Source of the DNA: Lateolabrax maculatus
Taxonomy: Eukaryota > Chordata > Actinopteri > Acropomatiformes > Lateolabracidae
Assembly (NCBI GenBank): GCA_031216445.1
Contig: CM062219.1
Coordinates: 18,389,001 to 18,453,000 of the forward strand
Direction: 5' to 3'
Length of the DNA stretch: 64,000 bases
The notes under the pieces are model-generated. The model was not told the DNA's origin. It saw only the letters and a program-made list of their open reading frames with translations, and ran no database searches. Shown here one piece after another: positions 10,433 to 20,965 of the stretch (within the stretch, counting starts at the first letter, position 1; the number at the start of each line of letters is the position of its first letter). The position numbers and the translations under genes are program-made.

Positions 10433-13400
10433 CTAGAAAATAAGAAAGATGATTGTTTTCCCCCCTTGTCATTGAGGTAACAGAGAACAACAGTTGGTGT
10501 TAAGAGTTGAACTCAAGGTCAGGTTCGGGTTTGTTTTTTTTTTTCTCTGGACTTTGACTTGACTTTCAATCGTTTGTGTCATGTGTTACAAGCACATATG
10601 CAATGCCCAGTGGGAACAGCCAAAGTAACTGGGGAAGAGTAAAGTAAAATGTTTGGCTTTAGTCTGGCATGCTCATGGTCAGTAATTGATGAAGTAAAGC
10701 AAAGATATAGTTTTGGGTCTCTGATCAAGTTCAGGTCTCAAATTTGGCAGCCAGGTTTAGTCGGGTTGGGTCTTGAGACGTGGGTACAGGCTGGGTTCAT
10801 CTAAGTCTTGGTAATCCTTGAAGGAAAAACAGGCTGTTTATATACAAACAATAACACAAATTATAAAAAATAATAAATAACACAATGTCATGTCCTTTAC
10901 CTATTTTGATGAGCTGTCTCCCCCTGGTGGCAAACATTGTACATATTTCTTTTCTCACTGTACATTTCTAAAAATGTGTTGAGACAATTACGATGTGTTT
11001 TTATTTATTCAGTGTGCGGACCACCTCACTATTTCCTTTATTGCCAGTTTGTGTGACATCCCTGCTGACAACTTTCCAAAACATTCTGCACGGTTTTATA
11101 TTTCCTTCAGGCAGCAAATGGTTTCCATAGACAGTTAGGATGTTCATCAAATATGGAATTATTTTTGTCAGTGCCGAGTCAACGCTGTGAGCACAGACTG
11201 ACTTGAAAGAATTTGCCCTGCATTATCACATGACAAACATTTTAATGCTCGAGCAAGTTTCATGTAGCTACATGTTGGTTTTCATACATTACTGTAATGA
11301 CTAAAAACCGGTGGCTGCCTGAAAGGATTATTTAAAACTGTGTTTGAAAATGGTCAGCAGTAATGTAAAGTGCATGCAATTAGTAATTATTTAGATAAAA
11401 ACATACAAAAACACGTTTATGATCCTTTAAATGAGTACTAAAAGTGAAATTACTGAGTAAAGAACACCTCTGTCCTCATAATCTAGACTGGACCCTATTC
11501 TATTTTCATCATCTCCCTAACAACCAGTGTAAAATTTGAGACAAGAAGACAAATGGCTGTCAGATACAGTACGTTCAAGGCTTACATTTCCCTTTCAGCC
11601 TCACTATAGTCTTTGAACCCCACTGTTTTCTGTCAGAGCCTTTGAGATTAGATTAACTCCGACGTCTGCAGGCTTCCAACGGAGCCGGAGTAGAACTGCT
11701 TAATGTGAGCTGAAGAACAGCTTCATTTAAGCCTGAATGAGGATTTAGTGGTTATGTAAGAGAAGCGCTGCAGAAAAGGAGATTCGTGGAAGTTTCTCAG
11801 GCCGAGTGGAGGGGACAGGACTGAGTCATACAGTACAGACGTCACAGGATGCCAGTGGGGCCTCTAGGACCCAAGAGCTACCACAACCGAGGAAGAAAGT
11901 TCCAGGAAGATATGGGAATTTGCATGATGGGATAGCGGGAAATGATAAGCAGGAAAGCTGTAAGCATGTCATGGATGGTAAGGTTATTTAGGTTATTCAG
12001 TGTCATCTGCTGAGGCAAAACTCATAAGAATGGCTTATGGATCTGACATCACCCACAGAAACGGTGTTGTGTCCAGAAGAAAAGATCAATAAAAAATAAA
12101 AAAATCAACAGAATACTCTATGGATGTTAGTTGTTGCTTACAGTTTATGGATGCTGGGACACAAACGACTGATCAACTCCAGCTGGGTCGCCTGGGTGAG
12201 ACTGTGTGAGACGCTGAAAATGCAGAGACACCCAGTGACCCCTGGATTCATTGTGAAGGATGTTTCTAAATACACCAGTACAACAACGTATTGGTTTTTC
12301 TTTTGTTGTTTTAGAGAGCTTGTCACAAAACAGGCAGAGAATATGGTTTTTAATTTTACGTCAAATAAGCTGTAATGTTTCAAGAATTCTGTTGTTATGT
12401 TACAAAATAAATGACTTTTTTTCTCAAAATATTACCACTCTGTTCTCCAAATCTCTGAAGCTCCCATACTCTGTCATACACCAGGTGCCCTGTATTAATT
12501 ATTCAACTAAAATCCCAAACTGTGCTGAGCAAGCAGCATTTAACTACTGCAAACGTTAAAGCAAAAGTTTCGACAATTTGTGAAATGTTCTTATTGTGTT
12601 TCTTTGATTTGTTTGATCCCATCGACTGATACGAAGGTACAATCATTAGCCAGTTAGCTCGGATGCTAAACACGCTTACATTTCGTCTGTTTGATTTGTA
12701 CAAAAGACGAGGTGTAAAAATTGCAAGACTACTTCCCAGTCTGTTTCCCTCTGCTTCCAGCCTTTGTGCTATGTTAAGCTGACTACTCTACTGACATGAG
12801 GGTGGTATAAATCTTCTTGTCTAAATCTCAGCAAGTCAGTTAATAAAAGTGTTTCCCAAAATGTCGATACTATTAAAAACCAACTCCTTAATATGCAGTT
12901 CCTTCTAGGCTATGTTTGGGCAAAGTGTTTAACCGACGAGATTTTCTGGTGGTTGCTGCTTGCTCGTCCCTCCTCAGCTCTATACCCAACTAAATTTGTC
13001 ATTTCCTTGTAGGCCTAATGAAAGTATGATTTACTTGGTTGGATTAAAGTTTAAATTTAGATGAACCTGCTCCCCAGCTGAATTGGCCTATTTAAAAACT
13101 AACTACACAAATTTCTGATTAGTTGGATAATAAAGGATAAGGTTGGTGAGATTCTATCATTTTGCCACAGAGGGGGGAAGGGAAGTCAGAAAGTATTGAG
13201 AGACAGACTAAAACATTGTTGGATTATTGATTTGTTGACAATAAGACACATATAGAATAATGTGTAATGTGTACTAACACCCTGTCACTGAAAAAGGTTT
13301 TCATGCATATCGTATAAAATAAAACATTTCTTACCAGATAGACGTCCAGTTCAGACTCTGATTGGTTCACGCTGAGAGGATCATCCAGAGCGATCGTTGA

Positions 13401-16400
13401 ACTGGAGGCTCGTCGGTCTTCTCTGCAACATGGTGCAAAGATGTATGTGAGCACACACACACACACATTTTTTTCTTTTTTCATGTTATATGCATTTTGA
13501 CCACATGGGCCTTTTTCAAGAACAATTAAACAACGCCTTTGCTCTCTATATATTGTGAAATATCCAATTAGAAAACTAATTTATTTTTCTTTTCGTCACT
13601 GCTCAGTTAAATACCTTGCATCGTACTTTAGGAGAATGTGAAGTGTTCAAACAATCCTAACCTTTCTAAATTCCAGGAGAGCTTACATGTTCAGATATTA
13701 GAAGTACCTGTTTTCACTGTCTTCTTCATCCTTTCTGGTGGATTCGAATGAAACAACAGATCTTGGCAGAAGATCTGGTTGCTTGGAGGAACTGTACACT
13801 GTTGCAAAAAGCAGATCCTGGATCAGAAACATGAAATGATGCAAAACCTCTCCTAAAATTACAAAAATGTTTTTTTTTTTTGCGTACAGTTTCCATCCAG
13901 GTTGTCCATGCTTTGGGCCTTCTTCTCCTCCTTCTTCTCCTCCCTCTGTGGGGACAGAAACTCCTGAGAGGCTGACTTTACGGCATAGAAGGAATTCTTC
14001 TTCCTCTTTGAAGATGCTCCTCTTAAAGCTGAGAGACACAAAGAGACATTTTAAAAGGAAAGCTCACTAATCTAACTGTTCATGCAGGATGCAGAATACA
14101 TGTTAGTGCAACAACTTACGATAAATCTTTTTAAATACAGTTGAGCCCATGAATTTCAGAAACCTGTCTGCATAAAAACTGGGCCGGTGAACCGACACCG
14201 TGTCCTGAAAAGCAAAGAATGCTGTCAGATACACACAAACAAACATAAACTTGTGCAGATGCAGTACAAATGCATGTAGTTTGACATATAAAGCTGCGGG
14301 TAAGGATAATGGTGTGAAGTTACATACCCCATCATGCACAAGGGCTTTCCAGGAGTGTTCCACCTTCTTGATGAACCTGAAAATAACAATTAAGTATATG
14401 TCAATCATCACCTGTTTAATTATAGTAATCATGCATATACTGTCCATGGAGCTATAGTGACATGTTCTGTCTATGGAGTCTTGAGTGAGCCAACACAATA
14501 ATTGTAGACTGTTTCAGTGTTGAAGAGAAATTATTTGAAACATTTATAGATTAAATAAACTAAAACTTAATTAAGCAAACACAAAAGTAAATCCATTCCA
14601 TTTTAAAATGTTATCTTTAATTAATCATTTAAAACAGAATATAGAAACTAAATTGAGCAAACCAAAAATTATTTTATATATTTTTTCACTTATTTAACAT
14701 AATTTTCATTGACTATTACAATTTGTTTAAAAAATATATCCATTTATTAATTGATTATAAATGACCCATGAAATATGAATATGTCACTTTAGAGAGAAAC
14801 TAAAGACTGAGTGTGTATGTTTGATACTGTGAGCTCACCTGTAGGACTGAAGGATGTCGATGAGTCCTAAAAAGATGAGAAGGTTCTCATCTCTATGTTT
14901 TGCAGGAATTCCACCCAATCTGAAAAAACAAAGATGTGTTAATGAAATTTACCATTTTTAGAAAAAGGGACTACTGAACCTCATAACTTCCTACATTTTG
15001 GTTAAACAGGCCAAGCTGTAGCACATAAATGGATGGCAAATTTGTAATGAATTTTCAAAGCTTTAAACTTTTCGTCCCCATAACTGAATATGTGTCAGTT
15101 GGACCAGATCAGATTATTGTGCAAAATTTCACAACAGTGAGTTTGTGTTCATGGTAAAGCTGTTTGTGTGAGAGGACAGAAGAAAAAGCATAAGATGAGA
15201 CTTTAACACTAAAAAGAGAAAAGAGCAGGATGGAGAGATAAGAGAAACACACACAGATCTCATACAAACTTTAACAATAGCATATAAAAGCCATCACTTC
15301 ACACTATGAATCTGTTTGGAGACCATTACATTTATCATCTGTAAGTGTGTAAAGACTGTTACCACATATTATGTATTGTAATGCTTTTCCACACTGCATA
15401 AAACATATCTGGCAATGACCTACTGCCAGTTAGCTGTAAAAATAACTCAAAAAGCTGTAAAATGTGATGTTAAAAACTGTGTTTGTCCATATTACCTGCC
15501 CTACAAAGCCAAAAAAGCAGGGGAATGTTGTTTAGTGAAAAAATTACAAAAGGTTTTCTCACGTGTCGTCATCAACCACCGGTTCGGGGTCCTTCACATT
15601 CCCCTGGATGGACTCGAGGGCGGTGGAGTAGAGGACTTTCTGTCCTTTCCTGCTGTCACATCGGTTTCCTCTGGTCGGCTTGCGATCCAAAACATGAATC
15701 CCCAGCAGGAGACTGTAGTCCATGATCTTAAAGCTCTCCAGGACCTGACCAGAGACGGAAGTTGAATGTATATGCAACTCCATTTTTTATGTTTGGAGCT
15801 TTTAGGAAGGACTTAAACTAAAAGATCAATTAGAAAATGTAGGGTTTGAAGGGGCAAAATGGCCCAACAAACCTATTTAAAGGCTCCCCTGCTTGTTTTT
15901 TCATGTTCCATGGCTGCCAGAGGATGAATCCTGTTGACTTTGGAGTTCCCCTGACTTTTTTTCATCTTGTAGCAGCATGAGGTTGACATTTTTGTTTTTC
16001 AGTGAAATGTCTCAATAACTATTGGATGGATTTCCATGGAATTTGGTACAGACATTCACGTTCCCCGCTGGATGAATTGTAATATCTCTGGTGATCCCTT
16101 AATCCCTTATTTTTTCTAACACCATCATCGGGTAAAAAGTTCACTCTCTCCAATACTTTAGTTTACGACCAAATATTTGTCTAACTAATGACATTCCCAC
16201 TAATGAGGAATTACGTAACACATAAATTAAAGGGGCTAAACCAGGATCTGCAAACCAAAAGTACAATACACTATAAGCCTCAATCCTTCTGAGCAAACAC
16301 TGATGTCATGAAGGAACTCTTGTAGACAAAGACACCCTTCCTTTTCACCGTGTTACCTAATACACTAACTGAGGCCAGGGGGCCCAATAAGAGCACATTA

Positions 16401-19400
16401 CACCCAGATGGGCCAGTTTGCGTCCAGCTGCTCAGCCTGATCCTACGAGTCAGGTGCTTCGCTCTGCTGGGTGTTAATCCTCCATCAAGCGGCCACTGTT
16501 GTTTCACACTAATGAAATAGCAGGCAAGCGCTAATGAGGTCATCATAGCAGCTCAAGACTGAGTGAGGGGAGGGTGCCTCGTACTGTAGAAGTGGGCTGT
16601 CATGGTTGCATAATGCTACTGAAGGGGCGCAGTGATCACTGGCTGAATTCAGTGTATTGAGTGTGTCGATGAAAGTTTTAAGCCCTCTGTGAGCGGCCTT
16701 AGTGCTAGTCAATAAATCGATTGGACAACCAAGTCAAAAATAATCAAAAGCAATTTTGATAATCAAATTATCGCTTAAGGAATTTATTTATAAATAAGAT
16801 TATGATTTTCGTGACAATTATGTAGTGGGAACTCACTGCATCAGTATGCATAGAAACTATTAAGCTTTCTTGTTAAGTACCAGTGAATTAGCTTCCCCAG
16901 CAAGCAGTTTAAATAGTGGTAGATGGCTTACAGTAGCCAACCAACTGACTAGCTGGGTTTTCCATGAAATGTTCTTAGTTCCCAGAGGATAAACTATTTT
17001 CGTAAGCTCAAACTCTTTCTTTTAGAGTGACTTTCAGGTTGCAGTCACCTCTGATGCAAGATATCTCATGATCACACAGGCAGTTTTCTATTATCTATTT
17101 ATTCATTTAGATCACATTCCTGCTTCCCGGAGGATGAACCCTTTTGATGTTTTTGACCATACTCTAGCACCACTCTCAGGTCAGATTTCACAATTTCAGG
17201 TACTAATGACACGCTAAGAAATCATCTAGACCATCAGCTATTAGGCTGTGTTGTAGTATAATTCATATTTCAGTCTTTAGACTAAGCGTTTTAGAAACGT
17301 GAAATTTAAGTCAGACCAGTCATTCTGTTACCCAGGTTCCCCACATCATGACCCACTGCTGATGTCTTTTTGTAAACATACCCGACAGTCTCGCTGCAGG
17401 GTCTTCATCAGGGCGTTGTAGGTGTCAGCATCGAAGTGTAGACCATCGTGCATCTCCTGGAAGTCCAGGTCTTTGAACGTGGGGGAGGGCTTGACACGCT
17501 CTTTGCGTGAGGCACGACGTTTGTACGAGGAACCCTTCAGGTCGTACTTGTAGTGCATCTTCATGGCGCGCGGCAGCACGTTGTTCATCACCACCACGCG
17601 GACAGTGATGCCGCTGCACTGGATGCAGTAAAGGCCATAGAACTTGGGCAGCAGCGTCCTCGGGTTCTGATTCAGATTCTACAACAACAAAGACAAAGCA
17701 GATTTTTATTTTCAGGATCAAATGTTGAATAGAGACATGGAGACATCTCTGATGCAATGGTTTTGCTTGTTATCAAGTCAAACCATCAAACAAGTGCATA
17801 AGAGAAACCTAAATTCTTGGCCATACAAACTTAAATGGGTTATTAACAGGGTTTTAATATGTGTTTTGTTCCCTGAAAAAAAATAAAAATAAACAAAAGC
17901 CAAAAAATTATTTAATCCAAGGCCGGACAATAACAGAAACAACAATTTAAATTTTGTTATTTAAATAAATAACTGAAAAAAGGGCCCCGTTCCACAGCTA
18001 AACAGCAGGTAATTTGTAAAATTCAAACAACACATGCACAGACAGGAAAACTATGTGCGGTGTCACCATGGAACCTCTCCAAAAATAATCTGGTATCTGA
18101 ATACCAACCAGCTGCATGTAAATACAAGCATTGCAGTACAATGTGTTATTGGATATATTCCCACATACAGACGTTTCTCAGTAACCTATACCTGGTTTGA
18201 ATGCTCTCAAAAACCAACAGGAGTAAAACATTTTTCATAAAATGTGTCTTGAATCTGCAGCTGTAACTGGTAAACTAACTACCCTTTTCTCCAGATAACA
18301 TTTTTTTCAATATGGTCAATGGTGTATTGATGGTTGATAAATAGGTAGTAGGTAGGAGTAAAAGTGAGGGATTTTCTTTCACTTAAAGGTACCCGGTGGA
18401 GCTTTTGACCACTGCTTTGGGGATGAACTTCATTACTGAATAATGCTACTGGTGGCAGGAATGTTTTTACAAGTTTTTCCCTGTTTTGTTTGTACCTTGC
18501 AAAGGGCGCATATGCACATACACGAGAACGTGGGCAACACAATACATATTCCTGCCACTAGTTCAGCTCAGTAAGGCGCTAAAGAATGTTGCAACGACAA
18601 ATGGAGGAAAAAGGAAGAATGGAAGCTAGCAAATAAGGACATAAATAATGCAATCACATAAATCTTTCAAAAAATCGGCTTTGCAAATGCTGTATGAGGA
18701 AGGAAATGCATTCAACATGTTAGACGTTAGGATTTGCTTTGTTGGTTCACTAGAAAGTTCCACGGCTCACCATGTAGTAACCAGGAAGCAGCTTCTGCAG
18801 GAACTCAGCCTCTTTATGCTGCACCGTCTTAATGATGAACTCATCATCGCTGGTCAGGTAGAACCAGGAACTGCTGGCGCCGGGGTTGGACAGCTCGATC
18901 AGAGGCTCATTACAGATGGAGTACTGAAATGCAGAATGATGCAACAGTCTGAGCAAGAGCAAGTGTTGCAATCGAATCGACTGAAACTTGCTCCACCTTC
19001 CGCTGAATCAGACTGATAATGTAAATGTTCACACTTACCAGATAGTCATCTGGTTTGATGCCAAACAGTTCCCTGAAGTATCGAAAGGCCAGCGGTGCAT
19101 ATGTTTTCAGACGGAAATCCGGGAAGTGATGTGCTGGAGTCAGGTTGCTGCCCTCACTGGAGGATATACAAAATGTATTTCAGTTACAATAAGCCAAATA
19201 CCAATGTGCAATAACAAAACAGTAGCTGTTTGCAACATGTTATAGGCTTTTTTTCACAAAAGACATTCTGATATGTCACAATAGGACAAATTCAAGAGTA
19301 AATAATAAAATGAATGATGGCTAAATTCCATTTAGATGCTTCAGTTTCAGGGTCCTTGTATTGTGCATGCTGGCTCACTGCCACACAGTCATGGCTTACT

Positions 19401-20965
19401 GGGTCACTTGAATAGAATGGAGCCTTCCTTAACGTTATGAATACAAACTGTAAGTTTCCTACTATGACAAATCAATGTGTCTTCTGGACTATTGCTGAAA
19501 GGTGTGTTTTTTTACTAAACCACAAGTAATCCGGTTGTACACTTCCAAAAATAACTTCTCTATTTTTCTTAACATTAATACAGATCTGTATACTGCCACA
19601 TCTTTACTTTATTTTACTTTTAAACGCAGTTGCATTTACACTTGTGTTCAGTGTGGTCACAGTGCGTCCCTGACCACCTTTGCAGGTGGATTGGCTGATC
19701 GGCTCACAATTCATTCTCAGTGCGTCTTGGATGCATTTACACTGGTTACACTGGAGTTTTTCAAAAGTTTTTTTCCAATTCTTTCAGCAATACAAACAAA
19801 ATTACATTCCTTACATTTCACTGGGGTGGATGCAGAGACCTCAGTAGATAAAACCACACCACCAGTATCTGCATGTCTAGATACCACCAGAGGTAAGTGG
19901 AAAAATGGTACATGTTTTTGAAATTTGGATGACCTGATTCTTAGAGATTATTAATCTGAAAATGACTTTAACGAATAGCGGTATCGTGTGCATTCACTAA
20001 ATGTCAACAATAAAAATGCGTATAAAAGAGAGTGTACCTGGGCAGGAAAACGCTCTCCACCACAGAGAAGTCCTGCATGAGAACATCTCTGTCTGGTTTA
20101 GAGCTGAGGTTTCCCACAGCATACCCGATGCCCAGCTGGATGGCTCCTTTCAGGGCAGCTGCCGTGGGCTGAAACACCATAACAGGGAAGAAGAGTTGGT
20201 GTTTATTGTGTGCTAGTTCTAGTTCTATGACAATTGCCAAACATTTCCCCAAATTCTATTGAAAGCTGTGCTCTGAGCTAAATGCTAACATGTTCACCCT
20301 GCCAGTTCTAACATGCAGATGTTTAGCAGGTAATATTTACCAGGTTCACCCGCTTAGTGTAACATTTGCTAATTAGCGAGGATGTCATAAGTTTGGCAGG
20401 TATTTTGTAAACCAAAGTATTGGAGGAAGCTGAAATTTTGACCAGATGATGGTGCTGGAAGAAAAGTTAAAGGATCACCAGAGATATTACAGTTCATCCG
20501 GTGGGGAACATGAATGTGCGTACCACAGTTCATTCAAAATCCATTCAATACTTGTCAAGACATTTCACTAAAAAACAAAAATGTCAACCTTATTGGTGGA
20601 AAAGTCGGGATCACCAAAGTCACCAGGATCCATTCTCTGGGCACCATGAATGGCTGCACAAAATGTCATGGTAATCCATCCAACCAATAGTTGTTTTATT
20701 TAAACAAGATATTTCAGTGGTGGACAGACCAACAGTTTGACATTGACATCCCTAGAACCAAGCCACTGGAGTGTCTAAAGACAGTTTTGATAATTAATAC
20801 ATTTAACAATAAACTGAAATTTGAAATTTGAGGATGTTTGAGATCTTTCCTTCCTTGAAATGAATTTGATGATAAATAATGACGTCTGCTTACCTTTTTA
20901 TAATCCTTTGAAGCTTTAGAGGTTTTGGTTCCTCTTCCTACACTGTCGGTCGTGGCGGTTGACAT
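10430..20965 (-). CDS. pip5k1b: Phosphatidylinositol-4-phosphate 5-kinase type I beta (12 coding exons plus stop exon)
   Basis: Type I PIP kinase, which phosphorylates PI4P on the 5-OH to make PI(4,5)P2 at the plasma membrane. Exons joined with matching phases give 496 aa from MSTATTDSVG (human PIP5K1B is about 540). Visible motifs: N-terminal lead ALKGAIQLGIGY (about 29-40); glycine-rich loop region SNPGASSSWF (119-128); ATP-site lysine in EFIIKTV (K139); YDLKGSSYKRRASRKER (203-219); catalytic MDYSLLLGIH (D266); LIDILQSYR with D339; activation/specificity loop KKVEHSWKALVHDGDTVSVH, whose Glu (E351) is typical of type I enzymes. The C terminus, SESELDVYL, matches the beta isoform ending (LDVYL), which sets it apart from alpha and gamma. 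Oddities: Gly to Ser and Leu to Trp in the glycine-rich loop, and one residue missing in KDLDFQEMHDGL. Donor and acceptor of exon 10/11 (13888/13798) are the weakest part of the model. Paralogue a or b not decided. Confidence 0.95.
12585..12885 (-). repeat. Dispersed repeat family A, copy 2
   Basis: Minus-orientation copy: 'gggtggtataaatcttcttg' and 'tctaaatctcagcaag' near 12800-12835 match the reverse complement of the family head, and 'ccctctgcttccagcctttg' near 12746-12766 matches the middle. Intronic. Confidence 0.7.
13125..13222 (+). repeat. Dispersed repeat family D, copy 1
   Basis: 'aaaggataaggttggtgaga' and 'aaagtattgagagacagact' recur at 37.83 and 61.2 kb. Confidence 0.65.
13335..13422 (-). 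CDS. pip5k1b: pip5k1b last residue-coding exon, residues 467-496
   Basis: 88 bases after TTGCAG; EDRRASSSTIALDDPLSVNQ then SESELDVYL, then donor GTAAGA. The frame stays open past the donor, but the LDVYL end is the known beta C terminus, so splicing to a stop-bearing exon is expected. Confidence 0.9.
13708..13798 (-). CDS. pip5k1b: pip5k1b exon, residues 437-467
   Basis: 91 bases after GCAACAG; YSSSKQPDLLPRSVVSFEST then RKDEEDSEN plus AG before GTACTT. The PDLLPR block resembles the RPDLVPS tail segment of PIP5K1B. A competing acceptor (ATCCAG at about 13818) would add six residues but breaks phase with the preceding exon. Confidence 0.7.
13888..14028 (-). CDS. pip5k1b: pip5k1b exon, residues 390-437 (variable tail)
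   Basis: 141 bases after CTCTCAG; basic, low-complexity tail LRGASSKRKKNSFYAVKSAS, then SQEFLSPQ and a K/E-rich stretch. The donor AACT|GTACGC is weak but is the one that keeps phase with the next exon (T + TG). Confidence 0.65.
14120..14204 (-). CDS. pip5k1b: pip5k1b exon, residues 362-390
   Basis: 85 bases; DTVSVHRPSFYADRFLKFMG then STVFKKIY plus C before GTAAGT. End of the kinase domain. Confidence 0.95.
14328..14376 (-). CDS. pip5k1b: pip5k1b exon, residues 345-361
   Basis: 49 bases; FIKKVEHSWKALVHDG, the start of the activation/specificity loop, donor GTATGT, phase 0 out. Confidence 0.95.
14839..14919 (-). CDS. pip5k1b: pip5k1b exon, residues 318-345
   Basis: 81 bases; LGGIPAKHRDENLLIFLGLI then DILQSY plus AG before GTGAGC. 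D339 is the magnesium-binding aspartate equivalent. Confidence 0.95.
15563..15744 (-). CDS. pip5k1b: pip5k1b exon, residues 258-318 (catalytic DYS)
   Basis: 182 bases; VLESFKIMDYSLLLGIHVLD then a divergent linker and KVLYSTALESIQGNV. Ends DDD plus AC before GTGAGA, phase 2. Confidence 0.95.
15890..16215 (+). repeat. Dispersed repeat family B, copy 1
   Basis: Contains 'gaggatgaatcctgttgact', 'aggttgacatttttgttttt' and 'tggatttccatggaatttgg', all matched in other copies at 17.1, 20.3-20.7 and 24.3-24.6 kb. A typical teleost interspersed repeat; intronic in pip5k1b. Confidence 0.7.
16400..16620. other. Candidate conserved noncoding block in a pip5k1b intron
   Basis: Non-repetitive, balanced composition with TAAT-type motifs ('tgggtgttaatcctcc' and 'cgctaatgaggtcatc'), unlike the repeats on either side. 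Conservation cannot be judged from one sequence. Confidence 0.2.
17105..17190 (+). repeat. Dispersed repeat family B, partial copy 2
   Basis: 'cattcctgcttcccggagga' followed by 'tgaacccttttgatg' parallels 15903-15945 of copy 1. Confidence 0.5.
17382..17678 (-). CDS. pip5k1b: pip5k1b exon, residues 159-257
   Basis: 297 bases, phase 0 to 0. Begins NLNQNPRTLLPKFYGLYC, contains VVVMNNVLPRAMKMHYKYDL and KGSSYKRRASRKER, ends LMKTLQRDCR before GTATGT. Where relatives read KDLDFLQ, this exon reads KDLDFQ: one residue fewer. Confidence 0.95.
18378..18630 (+). repeat. Dispersed teleost repeat (family H)
   Basis: Starts 'ttaaaggtacccggtggagc' and includes 'gcgcatatgcacatacacga'; recognised from memory as a common teleost intronic repeat. 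Single copy in this window. Confidence 0.5.
18771..18923 (-). CDS. pip5k1b: pip5k1b exon, residues 108-158 (glycine-rich loop, ATP lysine)
   Basis: 153 bases, phase 0 to 0: YSICNEPLIELSNPGASSSW, then FYLTSDDEFIIKTVQHKEAE, ending LLPGYYM before GTGAGC. Carries the ATP-site lysine and the loop substitutions noted for the gene. Confidence 0.95.
19039..19156 (-). CDS. pip5k1b: pip5k1b exon, residues 68-107
   Basis: 118 bases; completes the split serine, then EGSNLTPAHHFPDF and FRYFRELFGIKPDDYL, donor GTAAGT. Ends in phase 0. Confidence 0.95.
19240..19412. repeat. Dispersed repeat G, copy 2
   Basis: Close match to 5777-5942 in the same orientation, with a small insertion near 19383. Intronic in pip5k1b. 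Confidence 0.75.
20038..20168 (-). CDS. pip5k1b: pip5k1b exon, residues 25-68
   Basis: Begins PTAAALKGAIQLGIGY after TTTCAG and ends FLP plus AG before GTACAC. 131 bases; phase 0 in, phase 2 out. Contains DVLMQDFSVVESVFLP, a hallmark of type I PIP kinases. Confidence 0.95.
20270..20705 (-). repeat. Dispersed repeat family B, copy 3 (longest)
   Basis: Minus-orientation copy: 'atgctaacatgttcaccctg', 'caccagagatattacagttc', 'aaaaatgtcaaccttattgg' and 'catggtaatccatccaacca' are reverse complements of family B segments. About 430 bases, in the intron after the MSTA exon. Confidence 0.75.
20894..20965 (-). CDS. pip5k1b: pip5k1b coding exon 1 (or 2), residues 1-24
   Basis: ATG at 20965; 72 bases encode MSTATTDSVGRGTKTSKA then SKDYKK, followed by GTAAGC. 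The ATG sits directly after a pyrimidine-rich tract ending AAAAG, so it can also be the second exon joined to the 25.4-kb exon. Phase 0 at both ends. Confidence 0.85.

Larger units (their letters stand above)
10440..13334 (-). other. pip5k1b: Last intron of pip5k1b
   Basis: About 2.9 kb, between the LDVYL exon and the stop exon. Holds repeat family A copy 2 and family D copy 1; no other gene seen. Confidence 0.6.

Noticed and set aside
13285..13334. TTTTTCAG|TGA just below the last pip5k1b coding exon as the stop exon
   Set aside because: The intron would be only 47 bases; the acceptor at 10433 with TGA, UTR and AATAAA is a better model.
13698..14039. 113-aa minus-strand ORF as one exon
   Set aside because: It is out of frame with the kinase across 13888-14028 and joins intron to the true 13708-13798 exon.
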